Shown: positions 28,187 to 37,686 of the stretch, in pieces | How positions within the stretch are numbered: position 1 is the stretch's first letter | Layout of the letters: each line of letters begins with the position of its first letter | DNA from: Chlorobiota bacterium | Lineage (GTDB): Bacteria; Bacteroidota; Ignavibacteria; Tepidaquicellales; OLB5 | NCBI GenBank assembly: GCA_022616535.1 | Contig: JAKEEM010000021.1 | Coordinates: forward strand, 1 to 64,000 | DNA: 64,000 nucleotides | Reading direction: 5' to 3' | Position numbers and translations under genes: made by a program | The notes under the pieces: generated by a model | Seen by the model: the letters and a program-made list of their open reading frames with translations, nothing else | Told to the model about the DNA's origin: nothing | Databases searched by the model: none

Positions 28187-30007
28187 TTGAATATTTTGAA
28201 CGTCTCAGAAGGGTATATTGAAAGACTCAACAAGCTTCTTGATGATTCCAACCATATCAAGTTCAGCAATCCCCAAAAAGCTCTTGATAACGCAAATTTT
28301 GTGTATGTTCGGTCACTAAAGGCAAAGAACCAAAGACTTGAGGCAAAAAGCCTTTTTTTCATTGGGTTATGTAATGAGCTTCTTTCAAATTATCCAGAAG
28401 CGATGAAGAACCTGTCTGAGGCAATAAAGTTAGCAAGTGAAATCGGCGAGAAAAAAATTGTTGCGGACTCCTTGAACTGCGCGGGAATAATACATGATAA
28501 TCTTAACAACTACTCTAAGTCACTAAAAACATATCTTAGAGCTTTAAAAATTTACGAAGATTTGAATCTTAATAAGAATGCAGGAATAATTTTATCAAAC
28601 ATCGGACTAATTTACTCAAATATTAATGACTACAAAAACGCACTTAAATATTACTCGCAAGCACTTGATATAGCAGAAGAACTTGGAGATGAGGAATCGC
28701 TTTTAATTACAAATATAAATTTGGGACACACCCATAAGCTGCTTGGAAATTACCGGGATTCACAAAGATTTCTCAATGATGCAATCGAAATCGCAGTCCG
28801 GAAAAATGACTTGAGAAGAAAATCCATTGCGCTTGATTTAATAGCAGATGTAAATGCAGCATTAAACGATTTAACGGGTGCAAGAAACAGCTATAATGAA
28901 AGCTTGAAGATTAAAAGTGAGCTGAACGACTCAAAAGGCATTGCCGCAGCTTTGTATATTCTCGGCGAATTAGACATCAGGGAAAACAGGCTTGACGATG
29001 CAAAAGAAAAGCTAAATAAGTCATTACTTATTTTTGAAGAGCTGAAGCATAAGAAGCCTATTTACCAGCTGCACCGCCTGCTTTCAAAAATCTACGAGAA
29101 GGAAAAAAGTACAGAAAAAGCTCTTGAACATTATAAGCTATCACACGAAAAAGAGCTTGAATTTATTACAGAGGAGTCCGAAGCCCTTGCCAAAAACATA
29201 GAGGCGCAGCTTGAAATCGAGCAGGTACAGCAGGAAGCCGAGATTCAGCGACTAAGGAACATTGAGCTAGCAAAAGCTCTGGATGAAGTAAAAAAACTTA
29301 ACATCAGCTTAAAGGAGCTTAATGATGAAAAAAACGAATTTATGGCAATTGCAGTGCATGACTTAAAAAACCCGCTTCAAAGCATTTTATCGTCAGTAAG
29401 GATTTTAAAAAAAACCGGTGAATTGCATGAGGAAGGAAAAGAAGAGCTTGTAACAAATATCCTAAGCCAAACCTCACGAATGTTCGGGCTTATTAAAAAA
29501 CTTCTTGACCATAATGCAATTGAGGAACGGAAAATTAAAATAAAAAAAACCTCTTTTGATGCCGGGGATTTAACCGGCGAGCTTGTTAATAACTTTAAAT
29601 CAGAAGCAGACAAAAAAGAGCTGGAGCTCGTTTACGAGGAGAACCCCTTAAACAGGGAACTTTATACTGACAGGGAAATACTTTATGAAATACTTGAAAA
29701 TCTGCTTTCAAACGCCGTGAAATTTTCACCCAAAGGCAAAAAAATTTTTTTTAAAACATCCAGTTTAAATGATATAGTAAATTTTGAAATTTCAGATGAA
29801 GGTCCCGGATTTACGGAAAAAGACAGGGAAAAAATATTTACAAAGTTTGCGAGGTTAAGCGCAAAGCCTACGGGAGAAGAACACTCGACCGGACTAGGGC
29901 TTTCAATCGTAAAGAGATTATCTGAGCTGATAGGAGCTGAAGTCGATATGCAAAGCGAAGAAGGGAAAGGCGCAAAATTCACCGTATCTGTATCTTCCAA
30001 TCATTAA
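28187..30007 (+). CDS. TPR-repeat sensor histidine kinase
   Basis: N-terminal TPRs; H-box AVHDLKNPLQSIL, N-box ENLLSNAVKFSP, DEGPGFT, GLGLSIVKRL. Confidence 0.92.
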   Translation: MNILNVSEGYIERLNKLLDDSNHIKFSNPQKALDNANFVYVRSLKAKNQRLEAKSLFFIGLCNELLSNYPEAMKNLSEAIKLASEIGEKKIVADSLNCAGIIHDNLNNYSKSLKTYLRALKIYEDLNLNKNAGIILSNIGLIYSNINDYKNALKYYSQALDIAEELGDEESLLITNINLGHTHKLLGNYRDSQRFLNDAIEIAVRKNDLRRKSIALDLIADVNAALNDLTGARNSYNESLKIKSELNDSKGIAAALYILGELDIRENRLDDAKEKLNKSLLIFEELKHKKPIYQLHRLLSKIYEKEKSTEKALEHYKLSHEKELEFITEESEALAKNIEAQLEIEQVQQEAEIQRLRNIELAKALDEVKKLNISLKELNDEKNEFMAIAVHDLKNPLQSILSSVRILKKTGELHEEGKEELVTNILSQTSRMFGLIKKLLDHNAIEERKIKIKKTSFDAGDLTGELVNNFKSEADKKELELVYEENPLNRELYTDREILYEILENLLSNAVKFSPKGKKIFFKTSSLNDIVNFEISDEGPGFTEKDREKIFTKFARLSAKPTGEEHSTGLGLSIVKRLSELIGAEVDMQSEEGKGAKFTVSVSSNH

Positions 30008-30011
30008 CATT

Positions 30012-31472
30012 TTATTTATAAAACTCTTTCATTTTTTCAAGGAGCCAGCCTTTGCTTAATGCCCTCCTTGAATTGAGCACCTTCAGCTCTATTTCATCAA
30101 CAGAAACAGGAACTGTATCAGACTTTTTATTTAAAAGAAGCCTGTAAACACTAACAAATTCGATATATCTTTTTTTAAAAAGCCCGGAAAGATTTTTATT
30201 CTTTACAACAAATTTCTGGAAGCTGTCCATCAGCGAATAGGCCGCTTCGTACATTTTAAGCTCATAGTAAATTTCAAGCATCATTATTTTCACGTCCGCC
30301 TTTTGCACAAACAGGTTAAAATTAACTCTTGAAATATATTCAAGTGATTTTTCAAAATTCTTTTTTACAAAATTAACGTAAGCAAGCGACTGATTCAGCA
30401 TATTTGTTCTGAATTCAGGTGCAAGTTCGTTAATATATTCGGAAATAAATTTCTCAGCCCAGTTTATTTTGCCGACAGTCATTGCCGTAAAAAAAATATT
30501 GCGGAACATTTCCAGTCTCATATACGAATCACCCGAAGTCTTATAAATTTTATTTTTAATCAGTTCCACGTAAATTCCAAAAAGATCATTATAATAGTCT
30601 TTGTTCCCCCTTTCGATTTTCTGGATAATTATGCTTTCCAGCTTCAAATAGAGGTCGTATTTTTCATCAAAGGAAAACTCATTAACATTTTCAGTAAAAA
30701 TTTTTTTGAAGCCGTCGTAATAATCATCGTTTTCGATATTCAAATCAGCCATCAGCATATTATAATAGATCCCGAGGGTATTTTTATATTTAAAGCTGCT
30801 TTTATCAAGAAAGCTCATAAAGCTCTGCATATCAAAACTGCTCATGAATTTATCGACAACGTTTGTATCTGACTGCAGGTTGTAAAGGTCTTTATGGACA
30901 TGCAAATCGTGCGCTATATTAATAAGGCTGATGAGGAAAAACGAAACAAGGTATTCACCGTTTTTCCGCAAGCTTTCGCCGTTTAGCTTCTGCCTGTCAA
31001 GCTTAATATTGTGCTCGGTTTTTTGGCGTTCTATAAACATCCGGTCAAGAAAATACAGCTCGCTTGAAATATTGCTGCTTCTTAGCTTAAGCTCCGTACG
31101 CTTTAATGCAGAATCGAATAGCGAATTCAGATTTCTTTCGCTGAACTGCTTAAGAAGCAGGACTTTTTCCTCCATCGGTTCTGAAATAAATCTTGAATAC
31201 GCCAAAAACTCTTCTCCGAGACGCATCGAATCCGAAATCAGAATCCTCATTACAACATCATTATAGTTTTTTCCAGGATACAGTTTTTTGAACAAATTTT
31301 CTTTAAGTAACTGAGGTGAAATGTACTGGGGGGCGTATTTTCTGACAATCTCGAACAGTTTTATTACTTTTTTGTTTGAATTAAAAAACGGCGAGCGGAT
31401 AAAATCCCTGAACTCTTTTAATTCAGCAGGGGAAAACGTTTTAATAATTTCTATAAACTTGCTTTTTACCAA
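30012..31472 (-). CDS. hypothetical protein
   Basis: Single 486-aa helical ORF; no recognised family. Confidence 0.7.
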   Translation of the reverse strand: MVKSKFIEIIKTFSPAELKEFRDFIRSPFFNSNKKVIKLFEIVRKYAPQYISPQLLKENLFKKLYPGKNYNDVVMRILISDSMRLGEEFLAYSRFISEPMEEKVLLLKQFSERNLNSLFDSALKRTELKLRSSNISSELYFLDRMFIERQKTEHNIKLDRQKLNGESLRKNGEYLVSFFLISLINIAHDLHVHKDLYNLQSDTNVVDKFMSSFDMQSFMSFLDKSSFKYKNTLGIYYNMLMADLNIENDDYYDGFKKIFTENVNEFSFDEKYDLYLKLESIIIQKIERGNKDYYNDLFGIYVELIKNKIYKTSGDSYMRLEMFRNIFFTAMTVGKINWAEKFISEYINELAPEFRTNMLNQSLAYVNFVKKNFEKSLEYISRVNFNLFVQKADVKIMMLEIYYELKMYEAAYSLMDSFQKFVVKNKNLSGLFKKRYIEFVSVYRLLLNKKSDTVPVSVDEIELKVLNSRRALSKGWLLEKMKEFYK

Positions 31473-31698
31473 TTACTTATCAAATTATGTGATTTTTTAC
31501 AATTTAAAAAACCAAAAAAACCTAAAGCCAAATCATTCCGGAAAAGCAGTTCAAATAATACTCCGTTAATATTACTATAACAATTGAGCCCGTATTTTTA
31601 TTCAAAAATCCTAATTAATCCCAACTTTTAGCATAAATTCGGTCACTTCCCCAAAAATATCTGACTCATTTCAGTATAACAATTTAAAAAAAGTTTCT

Positions 31699-31729
31699 TT
31701 GCGGTAAGGATAATTGACTGATATTTTTG
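31699..31729 (+). promoter_or_regulatory. Bacteroidota-type promoter TTG-N20-TATTTTTG
   Basis: ttg 31699-31701, tatttttg 31722-31729; same geometry as at 2664 and 12973. Confidence 0.5.
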
Positions 31730-31783
31730 CTAGCAAGTATTGATACACAAGTCTATGCGTTTATTAATTCAGAGGGCAGATTA

Positions 31784-32011
31784 ATGAATAATTCCAGGAA
31801 AGTTATTGACTGCAGGGATTTTCCCAACGAAATCGGGTGCACTTTGCTCATTTCAGGAAGTTCCAAAGAGGTATTTAACATTGCCTTAAGACATGCAGTT
31901 GAAGAACACGGGCATAAAGATACAGCTGAAATCAGGAAGCTGATTAAAATTATGATGAAAGACGAAGCCAAATCAAAAAGTAAACTGAAAAAAGTTACAA
32001 AAAAAATTTAG
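31784..32011 (+). CDS. DUF1059 family small protein
   Basis: VIDCRDFPNEIGCTLLISGSSKEVFNIALRHAVEEHGHKD; start adjusted to Met at 31784. Confidence 0.75.
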   Translation: MNNSRKVIDCRDFPNEIGCTLLISGSSKEVFNIALRHAVEEHGHKDTAEIRKLIKIMMKDEAKSKSKLKKVTKKI

Positions 32012-32047
32012 CTTCAATAATTTTAAAAAATCCAAAGGGAGGAGAAA

Positions 32048-32437
32048 ATGCAAAAAAATTTAAAGCTGATTCTATCAGTATTCATTTTATGTTCAGCGTT
32101 AAGCTCAGCGGGACTATTTGCTCAGGATTGGGTTAAAGTCAATCCCGAGATGAACAACATTATTGCAGATACGACACTGCTGCGGGCAACCATAGCGACA
32201 ATTGAGCCAGGAGCTAAAAGCGAAATACACACTCACCCGGCTTCTTTCTTTTATGCACTCACAGATTGTAAATTAAAAGTTTACTATACAGATGGACAAA
32301 CAGAAACTTTTGATTTAAAAGCGGGCGATGCCGGCTATGGCAGCCCAGAGAAGCCGCATCAGACTGAAAACACCGGCACTAAGACGGCAAAATTTCTTCT
32401 TGTAGAACTAAAAGAACATCCTTATATTGACCGGTAA
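32048..32437 (+). CDS. secreted cupin-domain protein
   Basis: Signal peptide; EPGAKSEIHTHPASFFYALTD...PHQTENTG. Confidence 0.85.
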   Translation: MQKNLKLILSVFILCSALSSAGLFAQDWVKVNPEMNNIIADTTLLRATIATIEPGAKSEIHTHPASFFYALTDCKLKVYYTDGQTETFDLKAGDAGYGSPEKPHQTENTGTKTAKFLLVELKEHPYIDR

Positions 32438-32466
32438 AAAAGGGATAAAAAATCAAAGGAGGGGAA

Positions 32467-32915
32467 ATGAACCGCTATTTAGTTGAAACTTCACACAGCA
32501 GAGAAGACTGCCTGCATGTACTGGACCAGTTCGTAGTTCACGGACATATAACACACTTTGAATGGGGCTGTGAAAGCGGAGTCTGCACCGGATGGGCAAT
32601 TATAGAAGCCGAAAGCGAGGAATCTGCACAGCCGCCACTCTTTCAGGAAGGAGTTATTGAAGCATTGGTAAAAGAGGCAGGTTTAGCTCTGGAAAGTGCT
32701 GAAGAGATGGATTGTATCTGGAGGATTACGGATAAAGAAAGCGTATTGCGAGGAGTGCTCTCTGCTGGTTTGACAACACTTGTATAAGACATTCGGGAGA
32801 AGAAAAAGTTCGAGCTGCTATAGATGAAGCTATTTCCCCTTACAAACAACCCGACGGAAGCTATAAATTTAAAAATAAATTTCGATATGTAATATCCAGA
32901 GCAAATCACAAGTAG
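32467..32915 (+). pseudogene. chimeric decayed gene: small N-terminal domain fused to C-terminal part of a SAM-methyltransferase, then frameshift
   Basis: ORF to 32787 ends ...GVLSAGLTTLV*; an alternative frame continues CIRHSGEEKVRAAIDEAISPYKQPDGSYKFKNKFRYVISRANHK* to 32915. Confidence 0.65.
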
Positions 32916-32970
32916 TAATCAGAGACTATAGATTTTTTTCATTATTTAAAAAATTTAAAAATAAACTATC

Positions 32971-33227
32971 ATGTCAAAATTCCATAAGTACTTAATAGAA
33001 AGAGAAGTTCCCGGAGCAGGGAATCTTTTGCCAGCAGAGCTGAAAGCACTTTCGCAAAGGTCATGCAGTGTTTTAAACGGACTCGGGATTGATATACAAT
33101 GGAAGGAAAGCTATGTAACCGATAACAAATATACTGTGTTTATTTATCGCGTGACGAAGATTTAATCCGCAAGCATGCCAAGGTGGGAGAATTCCCCGCT
33201 GACAGAATCTCAGAAGTAAAAACATGA
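32971..33227 (+). pseudogene. DUF4242-like protein gene, frameshifted
   Basis: Frame 1 YLIEREVPGAGNL...YTVFIYR then frame 2 RDEDLIRKHAKVGEFPADRISEVKT*. Confidence 0.75.
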
Positions 33228-33267
33228 TTGATTTAACTACCGCCGCTGATTGATTTTCAGCCTGGTT

Positions 33268-33306
33268 ATTTATAATTGATATTTATAATTGATATTTATA
33301 ATTGAT
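33268..33306 (+). repeat. tandem repeat, 3 exact copies of 13-bp atttataattgat
   Basis: 33268-33280, 33281-33293, 33294-33306 identical. Confidence 0.9.
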
Positions 33307-33568
33307 TAAGACAAACCAAACCTGGGATTATTTCAAAGGGAGCTGCTCAAATTCAGGAGCTGCTTCCCGATGCTGGTTTTTAAAAACCGCTGAAAATAGA
33401 ATGACAGCCGAATGCCGATAATTCATTTGTTATTATTATATTTGGGGCAAACCCGAGGATTGCGAAGTAAGGCACACAGCTGTAAAATTCTCTCATTTAC
33501 ACTGAGGAAATTCAGGAATTCCACGAAGAGTTAAGTTAAACATTAATATTTAAAGGAGGATTAGCATA

Positions 33569-34963
33569 ATGAATACAAGTCAGTCTCAGAAAATCGACCA
33601 GGCAAAAATAGATGATTTTAAATCCAGTCTGCGAGGGCAGCTGATACAGCCAGGCGACGAAAAATACAATGATGCCCGCAAAGTATATAATGGCATGATA
33701 GACAAGCATCCGTTAATGATAGCATATTGTTCTGACGTAGGTGATGTTATCACTTCTGTAAATTTTGGGCGCAATAATAAGATATTAATTGCTGTTCGTG
33801 GCGGCGGTCATAATGGCGGCGGTCTTGGTATCTGTGACGACGGGCTTGTTATTGACCTGTCATTAATAAAATATACAAGAATTGATTTAAAAGAAAAAAC
33901 TGTAAGAGTGGGTGGAGGTTCTACATGGGGTGATGTTGACCATGCTACTCACGCATTTGGTTTAGCCGTACCTTGCGGAATTATTTCTACAACCGGCGTT
34001 GGTGGTTTAACATTAGGAGGTGGTATAGGATATTTAACCCGACAATGGGGCCTGGCAATCGATAATCTTCTTGAAGCCGATATTGTCCTCGCTGATGGCT
34101 CTTCAGTTACCGCGAATGCAAAAGAAAATTCAGACCTTTACTGGGCTATTCGCGGAGGCGGGGGTAACTTTGGCATAGTGACGTCCTTTGTTTTCAGGCT
34201 TCATCCGGTAAAAAATATAACAGGTGGACCAACTTTTTGGCCGCTCGACAAATCAAAAGAGGTTATGCGCTTCTACAGGGACTTTATAACTTCGGCGCCT
34301 ACTGAATTAAATGGTTTCTTTGCTTTTTTAAAAGTTCCACCTGTGCCGATATTTCCCGAAGAATTGCACCTGAAACCCGTATGCGCAATAGTTTGGAGTT
34401 ACTGCGGCTCACCTGAAAAAGCAGGTGAAGTATTCGCTCCCGTAAAAAACTTTAACCAGCCTCTCCTCTACGGCATTCAGCAAATGCCGCATACTGCATT
34501 GCAGAGTGCTTTTGATGCACTTTTACCCGCCGGTTTGCAATGGTATTGGCGCGCTGATTTTGTTAACGAGTTAAGCGATGAAGCTATTGACCAGCATATA
34601 AAGTTTGCTGAACCACCTACAGATCTTTCAACAATGCACCTGTACCCAATTGACGGAGCAGCAAGTAAAGTTAGCAATAGCGATACACCCTGGGCATACC
34701 GCAAATCTAAGTGGGCACAGGTAATTGTCGGAATCGATCCTGACCCGGCAAATGCAGAAAAGATTACTAAATGGACAAAAGATTATTTTGATGCGCTGCA
34801 CCCATATTCAGCGGGCGGAGCATACGTTAACTTCCTGATGGAAGAAGGCGATGACAGAGTAAAAACTTCTTATGGAGAAAATTATAAACGGCTTTCTCAA
34901 ATAAAAAAGAAATACGATCCTGATAACTTATTCATAGTGAATCAAAACATCAAACCTGCATGA
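33569..34963 (+). CDS. FAD-binding (BBE-type) oxidoreductase
   Basis: RGGGHNGGG, GGLTLGGGIGYLTRQWGLAIDNL, C-terminal BBE YDPDNLFIVNQNI. Confidence 0.92.
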   Translation: MNTSQSQKIDQAKIDDFKSSLRGQLIQPGDEKYNDARKVYNGMIDKHPLMIAYCSDVGDVITSVNFGRNNKILIAVRGGGHNGGGLGICDDGLVIDLSLIKYTRIDLKEKTVRVGGGSTWGDVDHATHAFGLAVPCGIISTTGVGGLTLGGGIGYLTRQWGLAIDNLLEADIVLADGSSVTANAKENSDLYWAIRGGGGNFGIVTSFVFRLHPVKNITGGPTFWPLDKSKEVMRFYRDFITSAPTELNGFFAFLKVPPVPIFPEELHLKPVCAIVWSYCGSPEKAGEVFAPVKNFNQPLLYGIQQMPHTALQSAFDALLPAGLQWYWRADFVNELSDEAIDQHIKFAEPPTDLSTMHLYPIDGAASKVSNSDTPWAYRKSKWAQVIVGIDPDPANAEKITKWTKDYFDALHPYSAGGAYVNFLMEEGDDRVKTSYGENYKRLSQIKKKYDPDNLFIVNQNIKPA

Positions 34964-35091
34964 TAGTTTATATATCTTTTCAAAACGGAAAATATATAGA
35001 GTGGTGCTGAGTGCAGGTTAACTGTATTGGAGATGAAAATCCAAATAAGAGTTAAATTCATGAATGCTCCTCTCACTGCTGTAATAAATAA

Positions 35092-35126
35092 AAGGGGCTA
35101 AGGCAACTGCCTTACCCCCTTATTTT
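35092..35126. terminator. bidirectional-looking hairpin terminator
   Basis: aaggggctaaggca-ac-tgccttacccccttatttt. Confidence 0.6.
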
Positions 35127-35147
35127 ACTTCCCCACATCTGAAATAA

Positions 35148-35621
35148 TTAATTTAATCTCTTTGCTAAATCAGTCCAGCTTAAGATATTTCTGAAGTTGC
35201 CTTCAAAATTCGGGTAAACTAAAACTATGTGGTTTGTGCAGCTTCTTGATGTGTCACAGCCGTAAGTTCCTAGAACAATCGGAATCTCATTGGAAATCTT
35301 CGGATAGCTTGACCATGTTGCAGCAATGTAATATCTTCCGGCAGGAATTCCAACCATATCATAAGAAGTTTCGTAAACAATCAGGTCCTGCCTTTTGGTA
35401 AGCTTCAAAGAATCGGTTCTGACCGGAACCCTGTTGAAGGGACTGGCGCTGTCTGCATTATAAATCGATACTGAATAATATCCGCCGACCAAATAAAGGT
35501 TTGTATCTACATGAGTAATCATTCCGGATAATTTATCGCCGGAACGGTTTAAATCCTGCGGAGTCTCGCATCCGAAAATCAGAATTAACGCAAGGATGAG
35601 CAAAAAACTTAAAAACTTCAT
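35148..35621 (-). CDS. hypothetical lipoprotein
   Basis: Signal peptide with lipobox LIFGC. Confidence 0.7.
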   Translation of the reverse strand: MKFLSFLLILALILIFGCETPQDLNRSGDKLSGMITHVDTNLYLVGGYYSVSIYNADSASPFNRVPVRTDSLKLTKRQDLIVYETSYDMVGIPAGRYYIAATWSSYPKISNEIPIVLGTYGCDTSRSCTNHIVLVYPNFEGNFRNILSWTDLAKRLN

Positions 35622-35717
35622 AAAACCCCCTCGTATTTTTCGTTACCCAAAATTCACTAATTTTTGCATATAAGTCCATAACCTTAATAGTGATTTTCAG
35701 CTACTCATTGAAATATA

Positions 35718-36038
35718 CTACATTATGCCACGATTCTGTATATCTTCCATTTTTGAGTTCCGGGAACAATGAACGGGGGCAATTTCTTCAGAAAACCGCT
35801 TAAATTCCTGTTTACCCATATCTTGAAGTGCTTTTTCGAAATCATCCAGCTTTTCAAAAACGTATTCGTCAACAATATGAGCGGCAGAGTCCCCAATATA
35901 TCCAACGTAGACCCTATTGTTGGTTGAGAGCATAAAATTTGAGTTTCTCATTTTCTCCGCTCCCCACTGCTTGATTATATCAAGCGCCTGCTTTTGCCTG
36001 CCGAAAACAATATCAAGCGACCACTGACAAAGAAACAT
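35718..36038 (-). pseudogene. small dimeric alpha/beta-barrel-like protein, C-terminus frameshifted at a C5 run
   Basis: Removing one C from GCCCCCG gives ...EEIAPFIVPGTQKWKIYRIVA* instead of EEIAPVHCSRNSK... Confidence 0.65.
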
Positions 36039-36072
36039 TTATTTCTCTCCTTTAATTTTATTTAGATATTAT

Positions 36073-37062
36073 TTAGATTATTTTTAAAACTGCAGCGCCT
36101 TTGACTTTTCCGTTTCTTAAATCATTAAGGGCTTTGTTAGCATCTTCAAGCGAGTATAATTGAATTTCTGTTTTAACAGGAACCCTTGGGGAAACTTCGA
36201 GCAGTTCCTCTCCGTCCTGGCGTGTTAAGTTGGCAACGGATTTAATTCGCCTTTCCTCCCAAAGTAATTTGTATGAAAATTCGGGAATATTGCTCATATG
36301 AATTCCTCCGCATACAACAACCCCTCCTTTTTCGGTTGACTTTAAAGCAATCGGAATTAATGAGCCGACAGGAGCGAAAATGATTGACGCATCAAGCTTC
36401 ACTGAAGGAAATTCTTCGGAGCTGCCCGTCCATACGGCACCGAGCTTCTTTGCAAAGTTCTGTGATTCAGTATCACCTTTACGAGTAAATGCGTACACTT
36501 CAATTCCGTTATGAACTGCAATTTGCGAAATTATATGCGCGGCAGCACCAAAGCCGTAGATTCCAAGTCTTTTGATATTACTCCCGCACATTTTGTACGA
36601 GCGGTAACCGATTAATCCGGCACATAGCAAAGGCGATGCTTCATATTCATTATAGCTACGTGGGATTTTAAAACAGTACCTTTGGCAAGCCACTGTGTAT
36701 TCAGCATAACCGCCGTCAAGAGTATAGCCGGTAAACTTTGCGTTATCGCAAAGGTTCTCCCTGCCTGATTTACAGTACTTACACTCGCCACACGTCCACC
36801 CGAGCCAGGGAACGCCAACTCTATCACCAATTTTAAAATTCTTAACATTTGCGCCAAGTTCAGAGACTTCACCGACAATTTCGTGTCCCATTACGAGCGG
36901 TAGCTTTGGTTCGCTAAGTTCGCCGTCATATATATGCAAATCTGTCCTGCAAACCCCGCAGGCATGGATTTTGATTAGGATTTGCTCAACGCTTGGCTTT
37001 GGCACAGCAATGTCCCTTAATTCAAGCGGCTTGCCGGGAGTAGTTAATATCATTGCTTTCAT
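36073..37062 (-). CDS. zinc-dependent alcohol dehydrogenase family protein
   Basis: HACGVCRTDLHIYDGEL, GHEIVGEV, CGECKYCKSGRENLCDNAKFTGY. Confidence 0.93.
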   Translation of the reverse strand: MKAMILTTPGKPLELRDIAVPKPSVEQILIKIHACGVCRTDLHIYDGELSEPKLPLVMGHEIVGEVSELGANVKNFKIGDRVGVPWLGWTCGECKYCKSGRENLCDNAKFTGYTLDGGYAEYTVACQRYCFKIPRSYNEYEASPLLCAGLIGYRSYKMCGSNIKRLGIYGFGAAAHIISQIAVHNGIEVYAFTRKGDTESQNFAKKLGAVWTGSSEEFPSVKLDASIIFAPVGSLIPIALKSTEKGGVVVCGGIHMSNIPEFSYKLLWEERRIKSVANLTRQDGEELLEVSPRVPVKTEIQLYSLEDANKALNDLRNGKVKGAAVLKII

Positions 37063-37146
37063 GATATCTCAGAAATCATACAAATTCAATTGAATGAATA
37101 AATATTAATAGCTATAATTGAATCAAATATAATTAACATTAAATTT

Positions 37147-37362
37147 ATGAAAACTACAATTAAAATAGAGAGCGAAAAGCCGTTTGTAGTGCTTCCGCTG
37201 GAAGACTATGAGGAACTGATAGAAACGCTGGAAATTTTAAATGACAATCCTAATATTGCAGAAGAGTTAAGAAAAGAAAAAGAAGAGTTTCTCAAAGGTA
37301 ATTATACTTTTTATAATTCTGAAAAAACCAAGCCTCACAAAAATGGTGCGCGGACGAAATAA
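37147..37362 (+). CDS. small Phd/YefM-like antitoxin-type protein
   Basis: FVVLPLEDYEELIETLEIL pattern; 71 aa; no toxin partner adjacent. Confidence 0.5.
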   Translation: MKTTIKIESEKPFVVLPLEDYEELIETLEILNDNPNIAEELRKEKEEFLKGNYTFYNSEKTKPHKNGARTK

Positions 37363-37399
37363 TTCACAAACAGTTCATTATCCTTGTATTGAATATAGA

Positions 37400-37559
37400 A
37401 AACAGAGGTTTTCAACTGCTAAGACAACATAAGCACTGTTTAAAAGTATCTGCATGTGCTTTTGGGGAGTCGGCGGTTAGCCCATCCGTAGAAAAATCCA
37501 CCATTAAGCATTTCTGGTGTTACATTTTGAAGCAAATTTTGATAACTTATTTTATTCAT
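37400..37559 (-). pseudogene. N-terminal remnant of a GNAT acetyltransferase
   Basis: MNKISYQNLLQNVTPEMLNGGFFYGWAN then, with one extra C, PPTPQKHMQILLNSAYVVLAVEN. Confidence 0.6.
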
Positions 37560-37686
37560 TCAGTAATTTTATAAATTCATTATTGTCGCTTGTCGGAAGC
37601 TTGCAGGGCGAAATTTTCGCAAACAAATGTTTTGTACACCTTTCACTGGTGATATGCTTAATATCCGATTGAAATGTACTCGATTC

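Noticed and set aside
37389-37574. ORF 37389..37574 (+) as a toxin partner for the antitoxin-like gene
   Set aside because: Lies antisense to the GNAT remnant and has no toxin-like features.
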